From: Pseudomonas kairouanensis
GTDB lineage: Bacteria > Pseudomonadota > Gammaproteobacteria > Pseudomonadales > Pseudomonadaceae
DNA: 43,680 bases
Assembly (NCBI RefSeq): GCF_004682055.1
Contig: NZ_QUZU01000049.1
Coordinates: 1 to 43,680, forward strand
Direction of reading: 5' to 3'
In this document: piece after piece, positions 33,319-42,377 of the stretch
How the letters are laid out: each line of letters begins with the position of its first letter
Numbering within the stretch: the stretch's first letter is position 1
The notes under the pieces: generated by a model
The model's input: the letters and a program-made list of their open reading frames with translations, nothing else
Databases searched by the model: none
What the model was told of the DNA's origin: nothing
Translations under genes and position numbers: made by a program

Positions 33319-33574
33319 CCAAATTAGCGACTATACAGAAGATCAATTCCTCGAATTTACACGGAATTTATACTTTAACAACAAAGCTATATTCCCAACC
33401 GAAGACGATCATATTAAGGCTGTTCTTGAATTCAAACGTCTGACCGAGCACCCAAGCGGCTCCGATCTTCTTTATTATCCAGACGGACATAGAGAAGACA
33501 GCCCCGAAGGTGTGGTTAAGGAGGTAAAAGAGTGGCGAGCCGCTAACGGTAAGCCAGGCTTCAAAATCGCCTAA
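33311..33574 (+). CDS. bacteriocin (colicin/pyocin S-type DNase) immunity protein
   Basis: An 87-aa protein that matches the colicin E/pyocin S immunity family along its whole length: TEDQFLEFTRNLY near the start, then HIKAVLEFKRLTEHPSGSDL, DGHREDSPEGVVKEV and a C-terminal WRAANGKPGFK. It binds and blocks the DNase domain of a related bacteriocin in the cytoplasm. The ATG at 33311 overlaps the toxin remnant's stop; the upstream frame start at 33284 would lie in the toxin tail. The sequence is AT-rich compared with flanking genes, a sign of transfer. It appears intact although its toxin is broken, so it may protect against relatives' pyocins. Confidence 0.9.
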   Translation: MTNQISDYTEDQFLEFTRNLYFNNKAIFPTEDDHIKAVLEFKRLTEHPSGSDLLYYPDGHREDSPEGVVKEVKEWRAANGKPGFKIA

Positions 33575-33591
33575 CTTAAGTCAGTTGAACT

Positions 33592-33626
33592 GGTCACCGA
33601 TTCAATTTCGGTGACCGGGCTTTCTG
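33592..33626 (+). terminator. possible terminator after the immunity gene
   Basis: GGTCACCG (33592-33599) pairs with CGGTGACC (33609-33616) around a 9-base loop, followed by GGGCTTTCTGTTT. The T-run is weak, so termination efficiency is uncertain. Confidence 0.55.
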
Positions 33627-33740
33627 TTTGTGAGCGGCCGATCATCTAGCTTGCATCTTTCTCACCTCCCTTTCACACCGTCCCGACAATTCTCTATCTA
33701 GACTCTCCCCATCAGCCGTGAAACGGCCAGGGAGTACGCC

Positions 33741-34097
33741 ATGTGGCGGTATGCGCTAATGCTGTGTGCGGTGGTGGGGCTGGCGGGTTGCCAGTCTACC
33801 CATCAGGATTTATTGGCCAAGGGCTATCCCCCTGCCTTTGCCGATGGCTTTGATGATGGCTGCAGCAGCGGCCGACAGGCTGCGGGGGTGATCACGGGTG
33901 AGTTTCGCAAGAATGTGCCGCGTTATCTGAAAGACAGGCAATACGCCGAAGGCTGGGAAGACGGCTTTCGCCAGTGCAAGGCCATGCGTGAGAACGAAGA
34001 GTTGCGCGACTACAAGGACAATCACTGGGACGACCGTGAACGCGCCTGGCAACAGGAAAAAGACCGCGACGCCGCCAGGGCTTATCGCTCGCAATAG
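33741..34097 (+). CDS. small lipoprotein
   Basis: A 118-aa protein with a lipoprotein signal (lipobox GLAGC, Cys at residue 17). After it come charged and aromatic stretches (FADGFDDGCSSGRQAAG, YAEGWEDGFRQCK) with two further cysteines, and a very charged C-terminal helix. I do not recognise a named function; small lipoproteins of this kind are common in Pseudomonas envelopes. The ATG at 33741 has AGGGAG 7 bases upstream. It stands alone before the Gre-family gene. Confidence 0.78.
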   Translation: MWRYALMLCAVVGLAGCQSTHQDLLAKGYPPAFADGFDDGCSSGRQAAGVITGEFRKNVPRYLKDRQYAEGWEDGFRQCKAMRENEELRDYKDNHWDDRERAWQQEKDRDAARAYRSQ

Positions 34098-34167
34098 GTC
34101 GCTTTCAGACATCCATCGAAACTAAAGCGCGGCGAACATGGCCCAAACTCCATTGAGGGAGATCAGC

Positions 34168-34656
34168 ATGAGCCGAGCTTTTGTAAACGAGGACAACGCT
34201 GCCGCCCAGGCTGACCAGCCGGTGGAGCGCCAGGTCAGTGAGCAGCCCAATCGCGTTACCGCGCAGGGGTTGGTGCAGCTGCAGGCCAAGGTGGCGCAGT
34301 TGCAGCACGCGTACAGCATGGCCTCTGCCAAGGACGACAAGCAGCGCCAGGCGGATCTTGAAAGGGATTTGCGCTACTTCAACCAGCGGGTGCAAAGCGC
34401 TCAGGTGGTGGCGCCGGCCACGTCCACCGACAAGGTGCAGATCGGCAGTTGGGTGACCTTCGCCAACGAGCAGGATGAGCAGCAGCGCATCCAGTTGGTG
34501 GGCGAAGATCAGGCCGACGCCACGGCAGGCCTGATCAACTGGGGTTCGCCTCTGGGCCGCGCATTGCTGGGGGCCCAGGTGGGTGACGAGGTGCTGTGGA
34601 AGCGCCCCGTCGGCGATCAAATGATCGAAGTGCTGCGCATCGAGCCCGAGGTTTAG
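34168..34656 (+). CDS. GreA/GreB-family transcription factor-like protein
   Basis: A 162-aa protein with a Gre-like N-terminal coiled-coil (about 30-90, starting NRVTAQGLVQLQAKV) and a C-terminal FKBP-like GreA_GreB domain (about 95-160, with VQIGSWVTFANEQDEQQRIQLVGEDQAD, split: VQIGSWVTF and IQLVGEDQAD). Such proteins enter the RNA polymerase secondary channel. The acidic tip usually carrying D-x-x-E is not clear here, so cleavage-factor activity is uncertain. The start at 34168 has GAGGGAG; the ATG at 34138 does not. Its stop overlaps the convergent gdhA stop. Confidence 0.78.
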   Translation: MSRAFVNEDNAAAQADQPVERQVSEQPNRVTAQGLVQLQAKVAQLQHAYSMASAKDDKQRQADLERDLRYFNQRVQSAQVVAPATSTDKVQIGSWVTFANEQDEQQRIQLVGEDQADATAGLINWGSPLGRALLGAQVGDEVLWKRPVGDQMIEVLRIEPEV

Positions 34657-35990
34657 ACGATGCCTTGGGCCAGCATTGCATCGGCCACTTTCACGAAGCC
34701 TGCGATGTTCGCGCCTTTTACGTAGTTGATCCGGCCGTTTTCTTCGCCGTAGTGCACACACGCGTGGTGGATCGACTGCATGATGTTGTGCAGCTTGCTG
34801 TCCACTTCACCGGCGGTCCACAACAGGCGCATGGCGTTCTGCGACATTTCCAGGCCACTGACGGCCACGCCACCGGCGTTGGAGGCTTTGCCCGGCGCGA
34901 ACAAGATGCCCGCCTCGATAAAGATATCCACAGCCTCAAGGGTGGTGGGCATGTTGGCCCCTTCGGCCACGCAGGTGCAGCCGTTGCGCAGCAAGGTGCG
35001 GGCGGCTTCGGCGTCGAGTTCATTCTGGGTCGCGCAGGGCAGCGCGATGTCGCAGGCCAGTTCCCATGGTGTTTTACCCTTGCGGAATTCCAGGCCAAAA
35101 CGCTCGGCCAATTCGCTGATGCGACCACGCTGGACGTTTTTCAGCTCCAGCAGGGCCGACCATTGTTCTTCGGTCAAACCGCTTTCGGCGTACAGGGTGC
35201 CCTCGGAGTCGGACAGGGAGATCACTTTGCCACCCAGGTCCATGACCTTGCGCGCCGCGTACTGCGCCACGTTGCCGGAGCCAGAAACCGCCACGCGCTT
35301 GCCTTCAACCCGCTGGCCGTTGCGCTTGAGCATTTCTTCGGCGAAGTACACGCAGCCGAAACCGGTAGCTTCCGGGCGGATCAGGCTGCCGCCGTAGGTC
35401 ATGCCCTTGCCGGTCAGTACGGAGGTGAACTGGTTGCTCAGGCGCTTGTACTGGCCAAACATAAAGCCGATTTCACGGGCGCCCACGCCGATATCACCAG
35501 CGGGTACGTCCACGTCTGCGCCGATATGGCGGTACAGCTCACTCATAAACGACTGACAGAAACGCATCACTTCAGCGTCGCTCTTGCCCTTGGGGTCGAA
35601 GTCCGAGCCGCCTTTGCCGCCGCCCATGGGCAGGGACGTCAGGGAGTTCTTGAAGGTCTGCTCGAAGGCGAGGAACTTGAGAACCCCCAGGTTCACCGAC
35701 GGGTGGAAGCGCAAACCACCTTTGTACGGGCCGATGGCGCTGTTCATCTGGATACGGAAACCGCGATTGACCTGGACCTTGCCGTGATCATCCACCCACG
35801 AAACCCGGAAGGTAATGGCGCGTTCCGGCTCGCAAATGCGCTCCAGAATGCCCGAGGTCAGGTAGTGGGGGTTGGCTTCCAGAAACGGCCACAGACTGCG
35901 TAACACCTCTTCCACGGCTTGGTGGAATTCAGGCTGGTCCGGGTCGCGCTTTTTGAGGCGGGCAAGGAAGGATTCGACGGATTCGATCAT
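34653..35990 (-). CDS. gdhA: NADP-specific glutamate dehydrogenase
   Basis: A 445-aa protein of standard GdhA length. It makes L-glutamate from 2-oxoglutarate and ammonia with NADPH. The catalytic-lysine block reads PMGGGKGGSDFDPKGKSD (about 122-139), the substrate region GPYKGGLRFHP (about 88-98) and the Rossmann part VAVSGSGNVAQYA (about 233-245). The ATG at 35990 begins the known MIESVESFLARL terminus. It is monocistronic, with a long AT-rich leader. This gene is a core-genome anchor in Pseudomonas. Confidence 0.95.
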   Translation of the reverse strand: MIESVESFLARLKKRDPDQPEFHQAVEEVLRSLWPFLEANPHYLTSGILERICEPERAITFRVSWVDDHGKVQVNRGFRIQMNSAIGPYKGGLRFHPSVNLGVLKFLAFEQTFKNSLTSLPMGGGKGGSDFDPKGKSDAEVMRFCQSFMSELYRHIGADVDVPAGDIGVGAREIGFMFGQYKRLSNQFTSVLTGKGMTYGGSLIRPEATGFGCVYFAEEMLKRNGQRVEGKRVAVSGSGNVAQYAARKVMDLGGKVISLSDSEGTLYAESGLTEEQWSALLELKNVQRGRISELAERFGLEFRKGKTPWELACDIALPCATQNELDAEAARTLLRNGCTCVAEGANMPTTLEAVDIFIEAGILFAPGKASNAGGVAVSGLEMSQNAMRLLWTAGEVDSKLHNIMQSIHHACVHYGEENGRINYVKGANIAGFVKVADAMLAQGIV

Positions 35991-36177
35991 AGAAAGTCTC
36001 GGCAGATTTTTAGTTTTTAACGGAGATTGGGCCGGACTTTATCAATTCATTTCGCACTGCGACAGGGCAAAATGTCGCCTTTGTGAATTTAAATGGTGCA
36101 TTTGATATAAATAGCCGCCATTTTTTGCCCTCAAACAGGGATTTCACCCCAAGTCATGCACCAACAGTTACACCGTC

Positions 36178-36260
36178 TTCGCGAGCAAGCCCGCTCCCAC
36201 AGTTGATCGGGATTCCAACTCTTAATGCGGTCGAATGTGGGAGCTGGCTTGCCTGCGATG
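36178..36260. repeat. REPIN with two different arms
   Basis: Left arm (36178-36201) is TTCGCGAGCAAGCCCGCTCC plus CACA; right arm (36236-36260) is the related but not identical TGTGGGAGCTGGCTTGCCTG plus CGATG; the spacer is 34 bases. It is the inverted counterpart of the element at 42161-42250: spacer length and TTCGACCGCATT end agree. It is a mobilised REP doublet of the kind spread by RAYT transposases; none is encoded here. Confidence 0.78.
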
Positions 36261-36287
36261 AATCCAACTCGGTCCACCTGAAAAACA

Positions 36288-36315
36288 CAAAAAAAAACGG
36301 AGCCCGAAGGCTCCG
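36288..36315 (-). terminator. rho-independent terminator of ettA
   Basis: CGGAGCC (36298-36304) and GGCTCCG (36309-36315) form a stem with loop CGAA; on the minus strand a run of nine to ten U follows (A-run 36289-36297). Confidence 0.9.
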
Positions 36316-36335
36316 CTCTTTCAAACCAGCCCGAA

Positions 36336-38000
36336 TCAGGCCAGTTTTTTGTGACGCACGCGGTGCGGCTGGGCAGCTGCTTCGCCCAAGCGCTTTTTAC
36401 GGTCCGCTTCGTACTCGGTGTAGTTGCCTTCGAAGAACACCGCTTGGGAGTCGTCTTCGTACGCCAGGATGTGGGTCGCGACGCGGTCAAGGAACCACCG
36501 ATCGTGAGAGATCACAATGGCGGCGCCCGGGAAGTCCAGCAGGGCTTCTTCCAGGGAACGCAGGGTTTCAACGTCAAGGTCGTTGGACGGTTCGTCGAGC
36601 AGCAAGACGTTGCCGCCCTCTTTCAAGGTCAGGGCCAGGTGCAAGCGACCGCGCTCACCACCGGACAGGTCCTTGACGAACTTCTGCTGGTCGCCGCCCT
36701 TGAAGTTGAAACGGCCTACATAGGTGCGCGACGGGATTTCATAGTTGCCGATGCGGATCTGGTCGGAACCGTCGGAGATCTGCTGGAACACCGTCTTGCT
36801 GCCATCGAGGTCGTCGCGGCTCTGGTCAACGCAAGCAAGCTGCACGGTTTCGCCGATCTCGATGCTGCCGGAGTCCGGGGTTTCCTTGCCCATCAGCATG
36901 CGGAACAACGTGGATTTACCCGCACCGTTACCACCAATAACGCCGACGATTGCGCCTTTTGGCATGGCGAACGACAGGTTGTCGATCAGCACGCGGTCGC
37001 CATAGCCTTTGGAAACGTTCTTGAACTCAATGACCTTGTCACCCAGGCGCGGACCGGCCGGGATGTAGATTTCGTTGGTCTCGCTGCGCTTCTGGAATTC
37101 CTGCGATTGCATTTCTTCGAAACGCTGCAGACGCGCCTTGGATTTGGACTGACGGGCCTTGGCGCCTTTGCGCACCCACTCCAGTTCTTCCTTCATGGCT
37201 TTTTCGTGGGCCGATTGCTGCTTGGATTCGGCCGCCAGACGGTCGGACTTGGCTTCCAGCCAACCGGAGTAGTTACCCTCGTAAGGGATACCGGCGCCAC
37301 GGTCGAGTTCCAGAATCCAACCGGCAACGTTGTCCAGGAAGTACCGGTCGTGCGTGATCGCAACCACGGTGCCTGGGAAGTCGTGTAGGAAATGCTCCAG
37401 CCAGGCGACGGAATCGGCGTCCAAGTGGTTGGTCGGTTCGTCGAGCAGCAGCATGTCGGGGGCCGACAGCAGCAGGCGGCACAGGGCCACGCGACGCTTC
37501 TCACCACCGGACAGGTGTTCGACCTTGGCGTCCCACGCCGGCAGGCGCAGTGCATCGGCGGCCACTTCCAGCTGGCGCTCCAGGTTGTGACCGTCGCCGG
37601 CCTGCAGGATGGCTTCGAGCTTGGCCTGTTCGGCGGCCAGTTTGTCGAAGTCGGCATCTTCTTCAGCGTAAGCGGCGTAGACCTCGTCCAGGCGGGCCTG
37701 GGCGTTCTTGATCACGCTGACGGCTTCTTCAACCACTTCGCGCACGGTCTTGGTCGGGTCCAGGATCGGCTCTTGTGGCAGGTAACCGATGTTCAGCTCC
37801 GGCATTGGGCGGGCTTCACCTTCGAACTCGGTGTCGACGCCGGCCATGATTTTGAGCAGCGTGGATTTACCCGAACCGTTGAGGCCGAGCACGCCGATCT
37901 TGGCGCCTGGAAAGAAGGACAGCGAAATGTTTTTCAGGATTTCCCGCTTCGGCGGAACAACTTTTCCCAGCCGATGCATGGTGAAGACGTATTGAGCCAT
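36336..38000 (-). CDS. ettA: ABC-F ATPase EttA (energy-dependent translational throttle)
   Basis: A 554-aa protein, the usual EttA length. It has two ABC ATPase domains with Walker A GLNGSGKST (39-47) and GGNGAGKST (about 355-363), two LSGGE signatures and Walker B LLLDEPTNHLD and LLLDEPSNDLD, and the linker between them. No membrane domain. EttA binds the ribosomal E site and gates entry into elongation according to the ATP/ADP ratio. The start at 38000 (MAQYVFTMHRLGKVVPPKR) is the conserved terminus, with AGG upstream; the frame reaching 38207 is not used. Monocistronic. Confidence 0.95.
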   Translation of the reverse strand: MAQYVFTMHRLGKVVPPKREILKNISLSFFPGAKIGVLGLNGSGKSTLLKIMAGVDTEFEGEARPMPELNIGYLPQEPILDPTKTVREVVEEAVSVIKNAQARLDEVYAAYAEEDADFDKLAAEQAKLEAILQAGDGHNLERQLEVAADALRLPAWDAKVEHLSGGEKRRVALCRLLLSAPDMLLLDEPTNHLDADSVAWLEHFLHDFPGTVVAITHDRYFLDNVAGWILELDRGAGIPYEGNYSGWLEAKSDRLAAESKQQSAHEKAMKEELEWVRKGAKARQSKSKARLQRFEEMQSQEFQKRSETNEIYIPAGPRLGDKVIEFKNVSKGYGDRVLIDNLSFAMPKGAIVGVIGGNGAGKSTLFRMLMGKETPDSGSIEIGETVQLACVDQSRDDLDGSKTVFQQISDGSDQIRIGNYEIPSRTYVGRFNFKGGDQQKFVKDLSGGERGRLHLALTLKEGGNVLLLDEPSNDLDVETLRSLEEALLDFPGAAIVISHDRWFLDRVATHILAYEDDSQAVFFEGNYTEYEADRKKRLGEAAAQPHRVRHKKLA

Positions 38001-38285
38001 GGTAAACCTAGCGTCAGTGACGGATGAATTAAGTGGGGCAAGCCCTTGCCAAGCCATGCGCGGCGCGGGCCGTTGACGATGATCAATGCCTGCGTGCGGA
38101 AAAAGCCTGAATGTCTGGGGCTGGAACGCCCCCGCGTAACCGGCAAAGCTACCTGAATGCGCTTTGTCAGTCCAGCCAGGCGGGGCTGGCACTTTGCCAC
38201 AAGTCAAGGCATGCTAGCCGCCCTCCGGGCGTCCGGCTTATAGTGCACGTCGCGCGCCAGTCCAGCCAAACCGCAGGATCACAGC

Positions 38286-41200
38286 TTGTCCAAAGTCACG
38301 CCGCCAACTCCCCTGCGCGCCGCTCATATAGCGCCGGGAGCGCCCCTGCACGGCACCCTCAAAGGCGCATTGGCGACGCTCGTCCTCATGTTGCTCGCGT
38401 TATTGTTCTGGCAGTTGCTGGACCAGTTGCAACAAAACCAGAAAAACCAGCAGCAATACACCATCGACTACAGTGCCGACCTGGCTGAGCAAATCAGCCT
38501 GAACATGGCCCTCAGTGCAAAAATTGCCCTGAACCTGCTGCCCATCGTCGAACCGCCGCGCGACAGCGAACAACAGCAAGCCCTGATGCACACCTTGCAG
38601 CGCTCCCTGCCGGAGCTGCGCAGCATCGCCCTGCTCGCCCCCAGCGGCGCGATGATCAGCGACAGCGCCACCGACAGCCAGGACGCTGCCTGGCTCGAAG
38701 AGTTGGTGCAACGCAGCCACGCCCAGTCCTATTACCTGAGCAACAACAGCGATGGCAGCCTCATCTATCTATTGCTGCACCAGCCCAGCGGCGGCTCCAG
38801 GGTGTATTGGGTCTTGCGCCTGGCGCCCAACTACCTGACCAACCTCACCCGCCAGGATGGCCAGGGCCAACGTCCGATGTGGGTGATCGAGAACCGTCTC
38901 AACCACCGCGTCATCAGCCGCGACAGCGGCATGCCGGCCCAATGGGCCAGCGCCCTCACACCGGACGAGCTGAACAAAAGCGTGCTGGTCACGCCTCTGA
39001 GCAAAAGCGACTGGCAACTGCGCGGGCTGTTCGACCGCACCGCCGTGCTGGAGCAACTGCTGCCGGCATTTATCGGCAAATGCCTGCTGGGCCTGGCGTT
39101 TTCGCTGATCCCGGTGATCGTGCTGCTGAACATGCGCCGCCGCCAGCGCCAGGTGCATGAGGGCCGGCGACGCTACCAGGATATTTTCGAAGGCACCGGC
39201 GTGGCCCTGTGCGTACTGGACCTGTCGGGCCTCAACGCGTTCTTCGCCAAAGCCCAGTTGGAAAACCGGGCACAACTGCACGCCTGGCTGCAGGACAACC
39301 CCATCGAGCGCCAGCAACTGCTCAAGGAGTTGCGCATCACCGAGGTCAACCAGGTGGCGGTGCGCCTGTTGAACGTAGGCTCTTGCGAAGAAGCCTGGGA
39401 GCGTCTGATCGACGATTGCCCGCGCAACGCAACGTCCATCGGTTACCAGATCCTCGAAGCCGTGCTGACCCAACAAAGCCAGCTTGAACTGGAGATCCAG
39501 CTCAAGGACGTGGCTGGCAACGATCAATACCTGTGGCTGGTGATGCGCCCGCCGGAGCAGCAGGACGACTTCAAGGCGGTGATCCTCAGCATCAGCGATA
39601 TCACCAGCCGCAAGCTGATCGAGCTGTCGCTGGTGGAGCGTGAGAGTTTCTGGTCGGACGTGGTGCGCACCGTGCCCGACCACCTGTATGTGCAGGATGT
39701 GATCAGCCAGCGCATGATTTTCAGCAACCACCACCTGGGCCACACCCTCGGCTACAACAAGGCCGAACTGCAGCAAATGGGCGAGTATTTCTGGGAGATC
39801 CTGCTGCACCCCGAAGACGCCGAGCATTACCACGACCTGCGCCAGCATCAGCGCCAGGTCGGTTACACCACCCAACTGCAATGCCAACTGCGCTTCCGTC
39901 ACCGCAATAACCAGTGGCGGCGCTTTGATATCCGCGAGCAAGCCCTGGCCCGCGACAAGACGGCGGTGGTCACCCGCATCATCGGCGTGGCCAAGGACAT
40001 CACCGACCAGATCGAAGCCAGTGAATCCCTGCGTGACAGCGAGCAGCGCTATCGCATGCTGGCCGAGAGCATCAGCGACGTCATTTGCTCCACCGACAGC
40101 CAGTTGGCCCTCAATTACATCAGCCCTTCGGTCAATACCGTCTTGGGTTATGACGTGGATTGGGTGTTGAAGAACGGCTGGCAGTCGATCATCGCCAACC
40201 CGCAGCAACTGAGCGGCATCTATAGCCTAGTGGAGCAAGTGAGCCGCGCCTTGGGCGATGCCGATGCGCTGAACAGGCTGCGCGATGAAGTGCAGACCCA
40301 GTTGTTCCTGTTCGACTGCCTGCGCGCCGATGGCCGCAAGGTGCCGATCGAATTGCGCCTGGTGCTGGTGTGGGACGAACATGGCGCGTTCGAAGGCATC
40401 CTCGGCGTGGGCCGCGATATCAGCCAGCAACGCCGCGCCGAGAAAGACCTGCGCATGGCGGCCACGGTATTCGAGCACTCCACCTCGGCGATCCTGATCA
40501 CCGACCCGGCGGGTTACATCGTGCAGGCCAACGAGGCGTTCAGCCGGGTCAGCGGCTATGCGGTCAGCGATGTGTTGGACCAGTTGCCGAACATGCTCAC
40601 CGTTGATGAACAGCAGGAAGCCCACCTGCGCTACGTGCTCAAGCAGTTGCACCAGCACAGTACCTGGGAAGGCGAAGTGTGGCTCAAGCGCCGTAACGGC
40701 GAGCATTACCCGGCGTGGGTGGGCATTACCGCCGTGTTCGACGACGAAGGCGACCTGGCCAGCTACGTGTGTTTCTTCAGTGATATCAGCGAGCGCAAGG
40801 CCAGCGAACAGCGCATTCACCGCCTGGCCTACTACGACGCCCTGACCCACCTGCCCAACCGCACGCTGTTCCAGGACCGCCTGCACACTGCGTTGCAATC
40901 GGCAGAGCGGCAAAAGTCGTGGGTGGTGCTGATGTTCCTGGACTTGGACCGTTTCAAACCGATCAACGACTCCTTGGGCCACGCCGCCGGCGACCGCATG
41001 CTCAAGGAAATGGCCACGCGCCTGCTCGGTTGCGTCGCCGAAGACGACACCGTTGCGCGCATGGGGGGTGATGAGTTCACCTTGTTGCTGCAGCCTCGGG
41101 TCAGCCGCGAAATGGCGCTGAACCGGGCGATTCATGTGGCCGAGCAGATCCTCGCCAGCCTGGTGAAGCCGTTTGTACTGGAAGGCCGCGAGTTCTTTGT

Positions 41201-42137
41201 GACCGCCAGTATCGGCATCGCCTTGAGCCCCCAGGATGGCAACGAACTCAGCCAACTGATGAAAAACGCCGACACGGCGATGTATCACGCCAAGGAGCGC
41301 GGCAAGAACAACTTCCAGTTCTACCAGGCCGACATGAACGCCAGCGCCCTGGAACGCCTGGAGCTGGAAAGCGACCTGCGCCACGCGTTGGACCAGAACG
41401 AGTTCGTGCTGTATTACCAACCGCAGTTCAGCGGCGACGGCAAACGCCTGACTGGCGCCGAAGCCTTGCTGCGCTGGCGTCACCCGCGACGCGGCCTGGT
41501 ACCGCCGGGTGACTTCATCCCGGTGCTGGAAGAATTGGGTCTGGTGGTGGACGTGGGCGACTGGGTTATCAGCGAGGCGTGTCGCCAGCTCAAGACCTGG
41601 CACCAGAACAAAGTGCGCGTGCCGAAAGTCTCGGTGAACATCTCGGCGCGCCAGTTCTCCGACGGCCAACTGGGCACGCGCATCGCCACCATCCTCAAGG
41701 ACACCGGCCTGCCGCCGGCGTGCCTGGAGCTGGAGCTGACCGAAAGTATCCTGATGCGCGAAGTCAACGAAGCGCTGCACATCCTCGACAGCCTGAAAAA
41801 CCTGGGCCTGAGCATTGCGGTAGACGACTTCGGCACCGGCTATTCGTCCCTCAACTACCTCAAGCAATTCCCCATCGACGTGCTGAAGATCGACCGTACC
41901 TTCGTCGATGGCCTGCCCTCGGGCGAACAGGATGCGCAGATCGCCCGCGCCATTATCGCCATGGCCCACAGCCTGAACCTGGCGGTGATCGCCGAGGGCG
42001 TGGAAACCCATGAGCAGCTGGACTTCCTGCGTGAGCATGGTTGTGACGAGGTGCAGGGGTATCTGTTTGGGCGGCCGATGCCAGCGAGTCGGTTTGAGGC
42101 GCAGTTCAGCAATGATGCGCTCTTCATGTTCGACTGA
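38286..42137 (+). CDS. morA: MorA-like membrane PAS-GGDEF-EAL sensor protein
   Basis: A 1283-aa protein that makes and/or breaks c-di-GMP. It has two membrane helices (about 28-45 and 262-280) around a periplasmic sensor region, several PAS domains (about 295-840), GGDEF (927-931, intact) and EAL (1059-1061, intact, with DDFGTGYSSLNYLKQFPID later). The RxxD inhibition site before GGDEF is replaced by AEDD, so product feedback is probably lost. The start is TTG at 38286, supported by AGGA 8 bases upstream; the next ATG would remove the first membrane helix. The adjacency to glyA is the same as morA-glyA in P. aeruginosa. MorA affects flagella and biofilm formation. Confidence 0.87.
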   Translation: MSKVTPPTPLRAAHIAPGAPLHGTLKGALATLVLMLLALLFWQLLDQLQQNQKNQQQYTIDYSADLAEQISLNMALSAKIALNLLPIVEPPRDSEQQQALMHTLQRSLPELRSIALLAPSGAMISDSATDSQDAAWLEELVQRSHAQSYYLSNNSDGSLIYLLLHQPSGGSRVYWVLRLAPNYLTNLTRQDGQGQRPMWVIENRLNHRVISRDSGMPAQWASALTPDELNKSVLVTPLSKSDWQLRGLFDRTAVLEQLLPAFIGKCLLGLAFSLIPVIVLLNMRRRQRQVHEGRRRYQDIFEGTGVALCVLDLSGLNAFFAKAQLENRAQLHAWLQDNPIERQQLLKELRITEVNQVAVRLLNVGSCEEAWERLIDDCPRNATSIGYQILEAVLTQQSQLELEIQLKDVAGNDQYLWLVMRPPEQQDDFKAVILSISDITSRKLIELSLVERESFWSDVVRTVPDHLYVQDVISQRMIFSNHHLGHTLGYNKAELQQMGEYFWEILLHPEDAEHYHDLRQHQRQVGYTTQLQCQLRFRHRNNQWRRFDIREQALARDKTAVVTRIIGVAKDITDQIEASESLRDSEQRYRMLAESISDVICSTDSQLALNYISPSVNTVLGYDVDWVLKNGWQSIIANPQQLSGIYSLVEQVSRALGDADALNRLRDEVQTQLFLFDCLRADGRKVPIELRLVLVWDEHGAFEGILGVGRDISQQRRAEKDLRMAATVFEHSTSAILITDPAGYIVQANEAFSRVSGYAVSDVLDQLPNMLTVDEQQEAHLRYVLKQLHQHSTWEGEVWLKRRNGEHYPAWVGITAVFDDEGDLASYVCFFSDISERKASEQRIHRLAYYDALTHLPNRTLFQDRLHTALQSAERQKSWVVLMFLDLDRFKPINDSLGHAAGDRMLKEMATRLLGCVAEDDTVARMGGDEFTLLLQPRVSREMALNRAIHVAEQILASLVKPFVLEGREFFVTASIGIALSPQDGNELSQLMKNADTAMYHAKERGKNNFQFYQADMNASALERLELESDLRHALDQNEFVLYYQPQFSGDGKRLTGAEALLRWRHPRRGLVPPGDFIPVLEELGLVVDVGDWVISEACRQLKTWHQNKVRVPKVSVNISARQFSDGQLGTRIATILKDTGLPPACLELELTESILMREVNEALHILDSLKNLGLSIAVDDFGTGYSSLNYLKQFPIDVLKIDRTFVDGLPSGEQDAQIARAIIAMAHSLNLAVIAEGVETHEQLDFLREHGCDEVQGYLFGRPMPASRFEAQFSNDALFMFD

Positions 42138-42160
42138 AGTGTTGTGGTGAGGCTGCTGGC

Positions 42161-42250
42161 CTCTTCGCGAGCAAGCCCGCTCCCACATTCGACCGCATTT
42201 CAAAGATGGAACTCGGTCAAGTGTGGGAGCGGGCTTGCTCGCGAAGAGGC
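42161..42250. repeat. REPIN, perfect 28-bp inverted repeat
   Basis: Arms 42161-42188 and 42223-42250 are exact reverse complements (TGTGGGAGCGGGCTTGCTCG core) with a 34-base spacer. Same family as 36178-36260. It lies in the morA-glyA gap. Confidence 0.88.
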
Positions 42251-42312
42251 CCTCACAGCCACCGCCCATCCCTAGATGAGCCCCACTTGTCCGCGACATG
42301 ATGTCCTTTCAT

Positions 42313-42341
42313 ATGCCATCTAAAACCCATTGGGTTAGAAT
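42313..42341 (+). promoter_or_regulatory. candidate sigma-70 promoter of glyA
   Basis: -35 ATGCCA (42313-42318) and -10 TAGAAT (42336-42341) with a 17-base spacer, 36 bases before the glyA start. The -35 matches four of six, the -10 five of six. Confidence 0.5.
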
Positions 42342-42377
42342 GCCCTCCTTTTCTGCCCCCGATCCTTGAGGACCGCC

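Larger units (their letters stand above)
35991..36335. other. 345-bp intergenic region: gdhA leader, REPIN and ettA terminator
   Basis: From left to right it holds the AT-rich gdhA upstream region (35991-36120) with a 6-bp inverted repeat GCGACA/TGTCGC (36059-36064 and 36073-36078) that may be an operator; a REPIN (36178-36260); and the leftward terminator of ettA (36288-36315). No convincing -35/-10 pair for gdhA was found and no gene is seen. Confidence 0.6.

Noticed and set aside
34596..35903. 435-aa plus-strand frame over gdhA
   Set aside because: Antisense shadow of a highly conserved core gene.
38239..38244. TATAGT as a morA -10 box
   Set aside because: No acceptable -35 sequence 16-18 bases upstream.
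38769..40208. 479-aa minus-strand open frame inside morA
   Set aside because: Antisense shadow of the PAS region, with no recognisable domain or start signal.
40227..42299. 690-aa open frame on the minus strand across morA
   Set aside because: It runs antisense to the conserved GGDEF-EAL domains, has no ribosome site and biased composition; long antisense frames are expected in GC-rich Pseudomonas genes.
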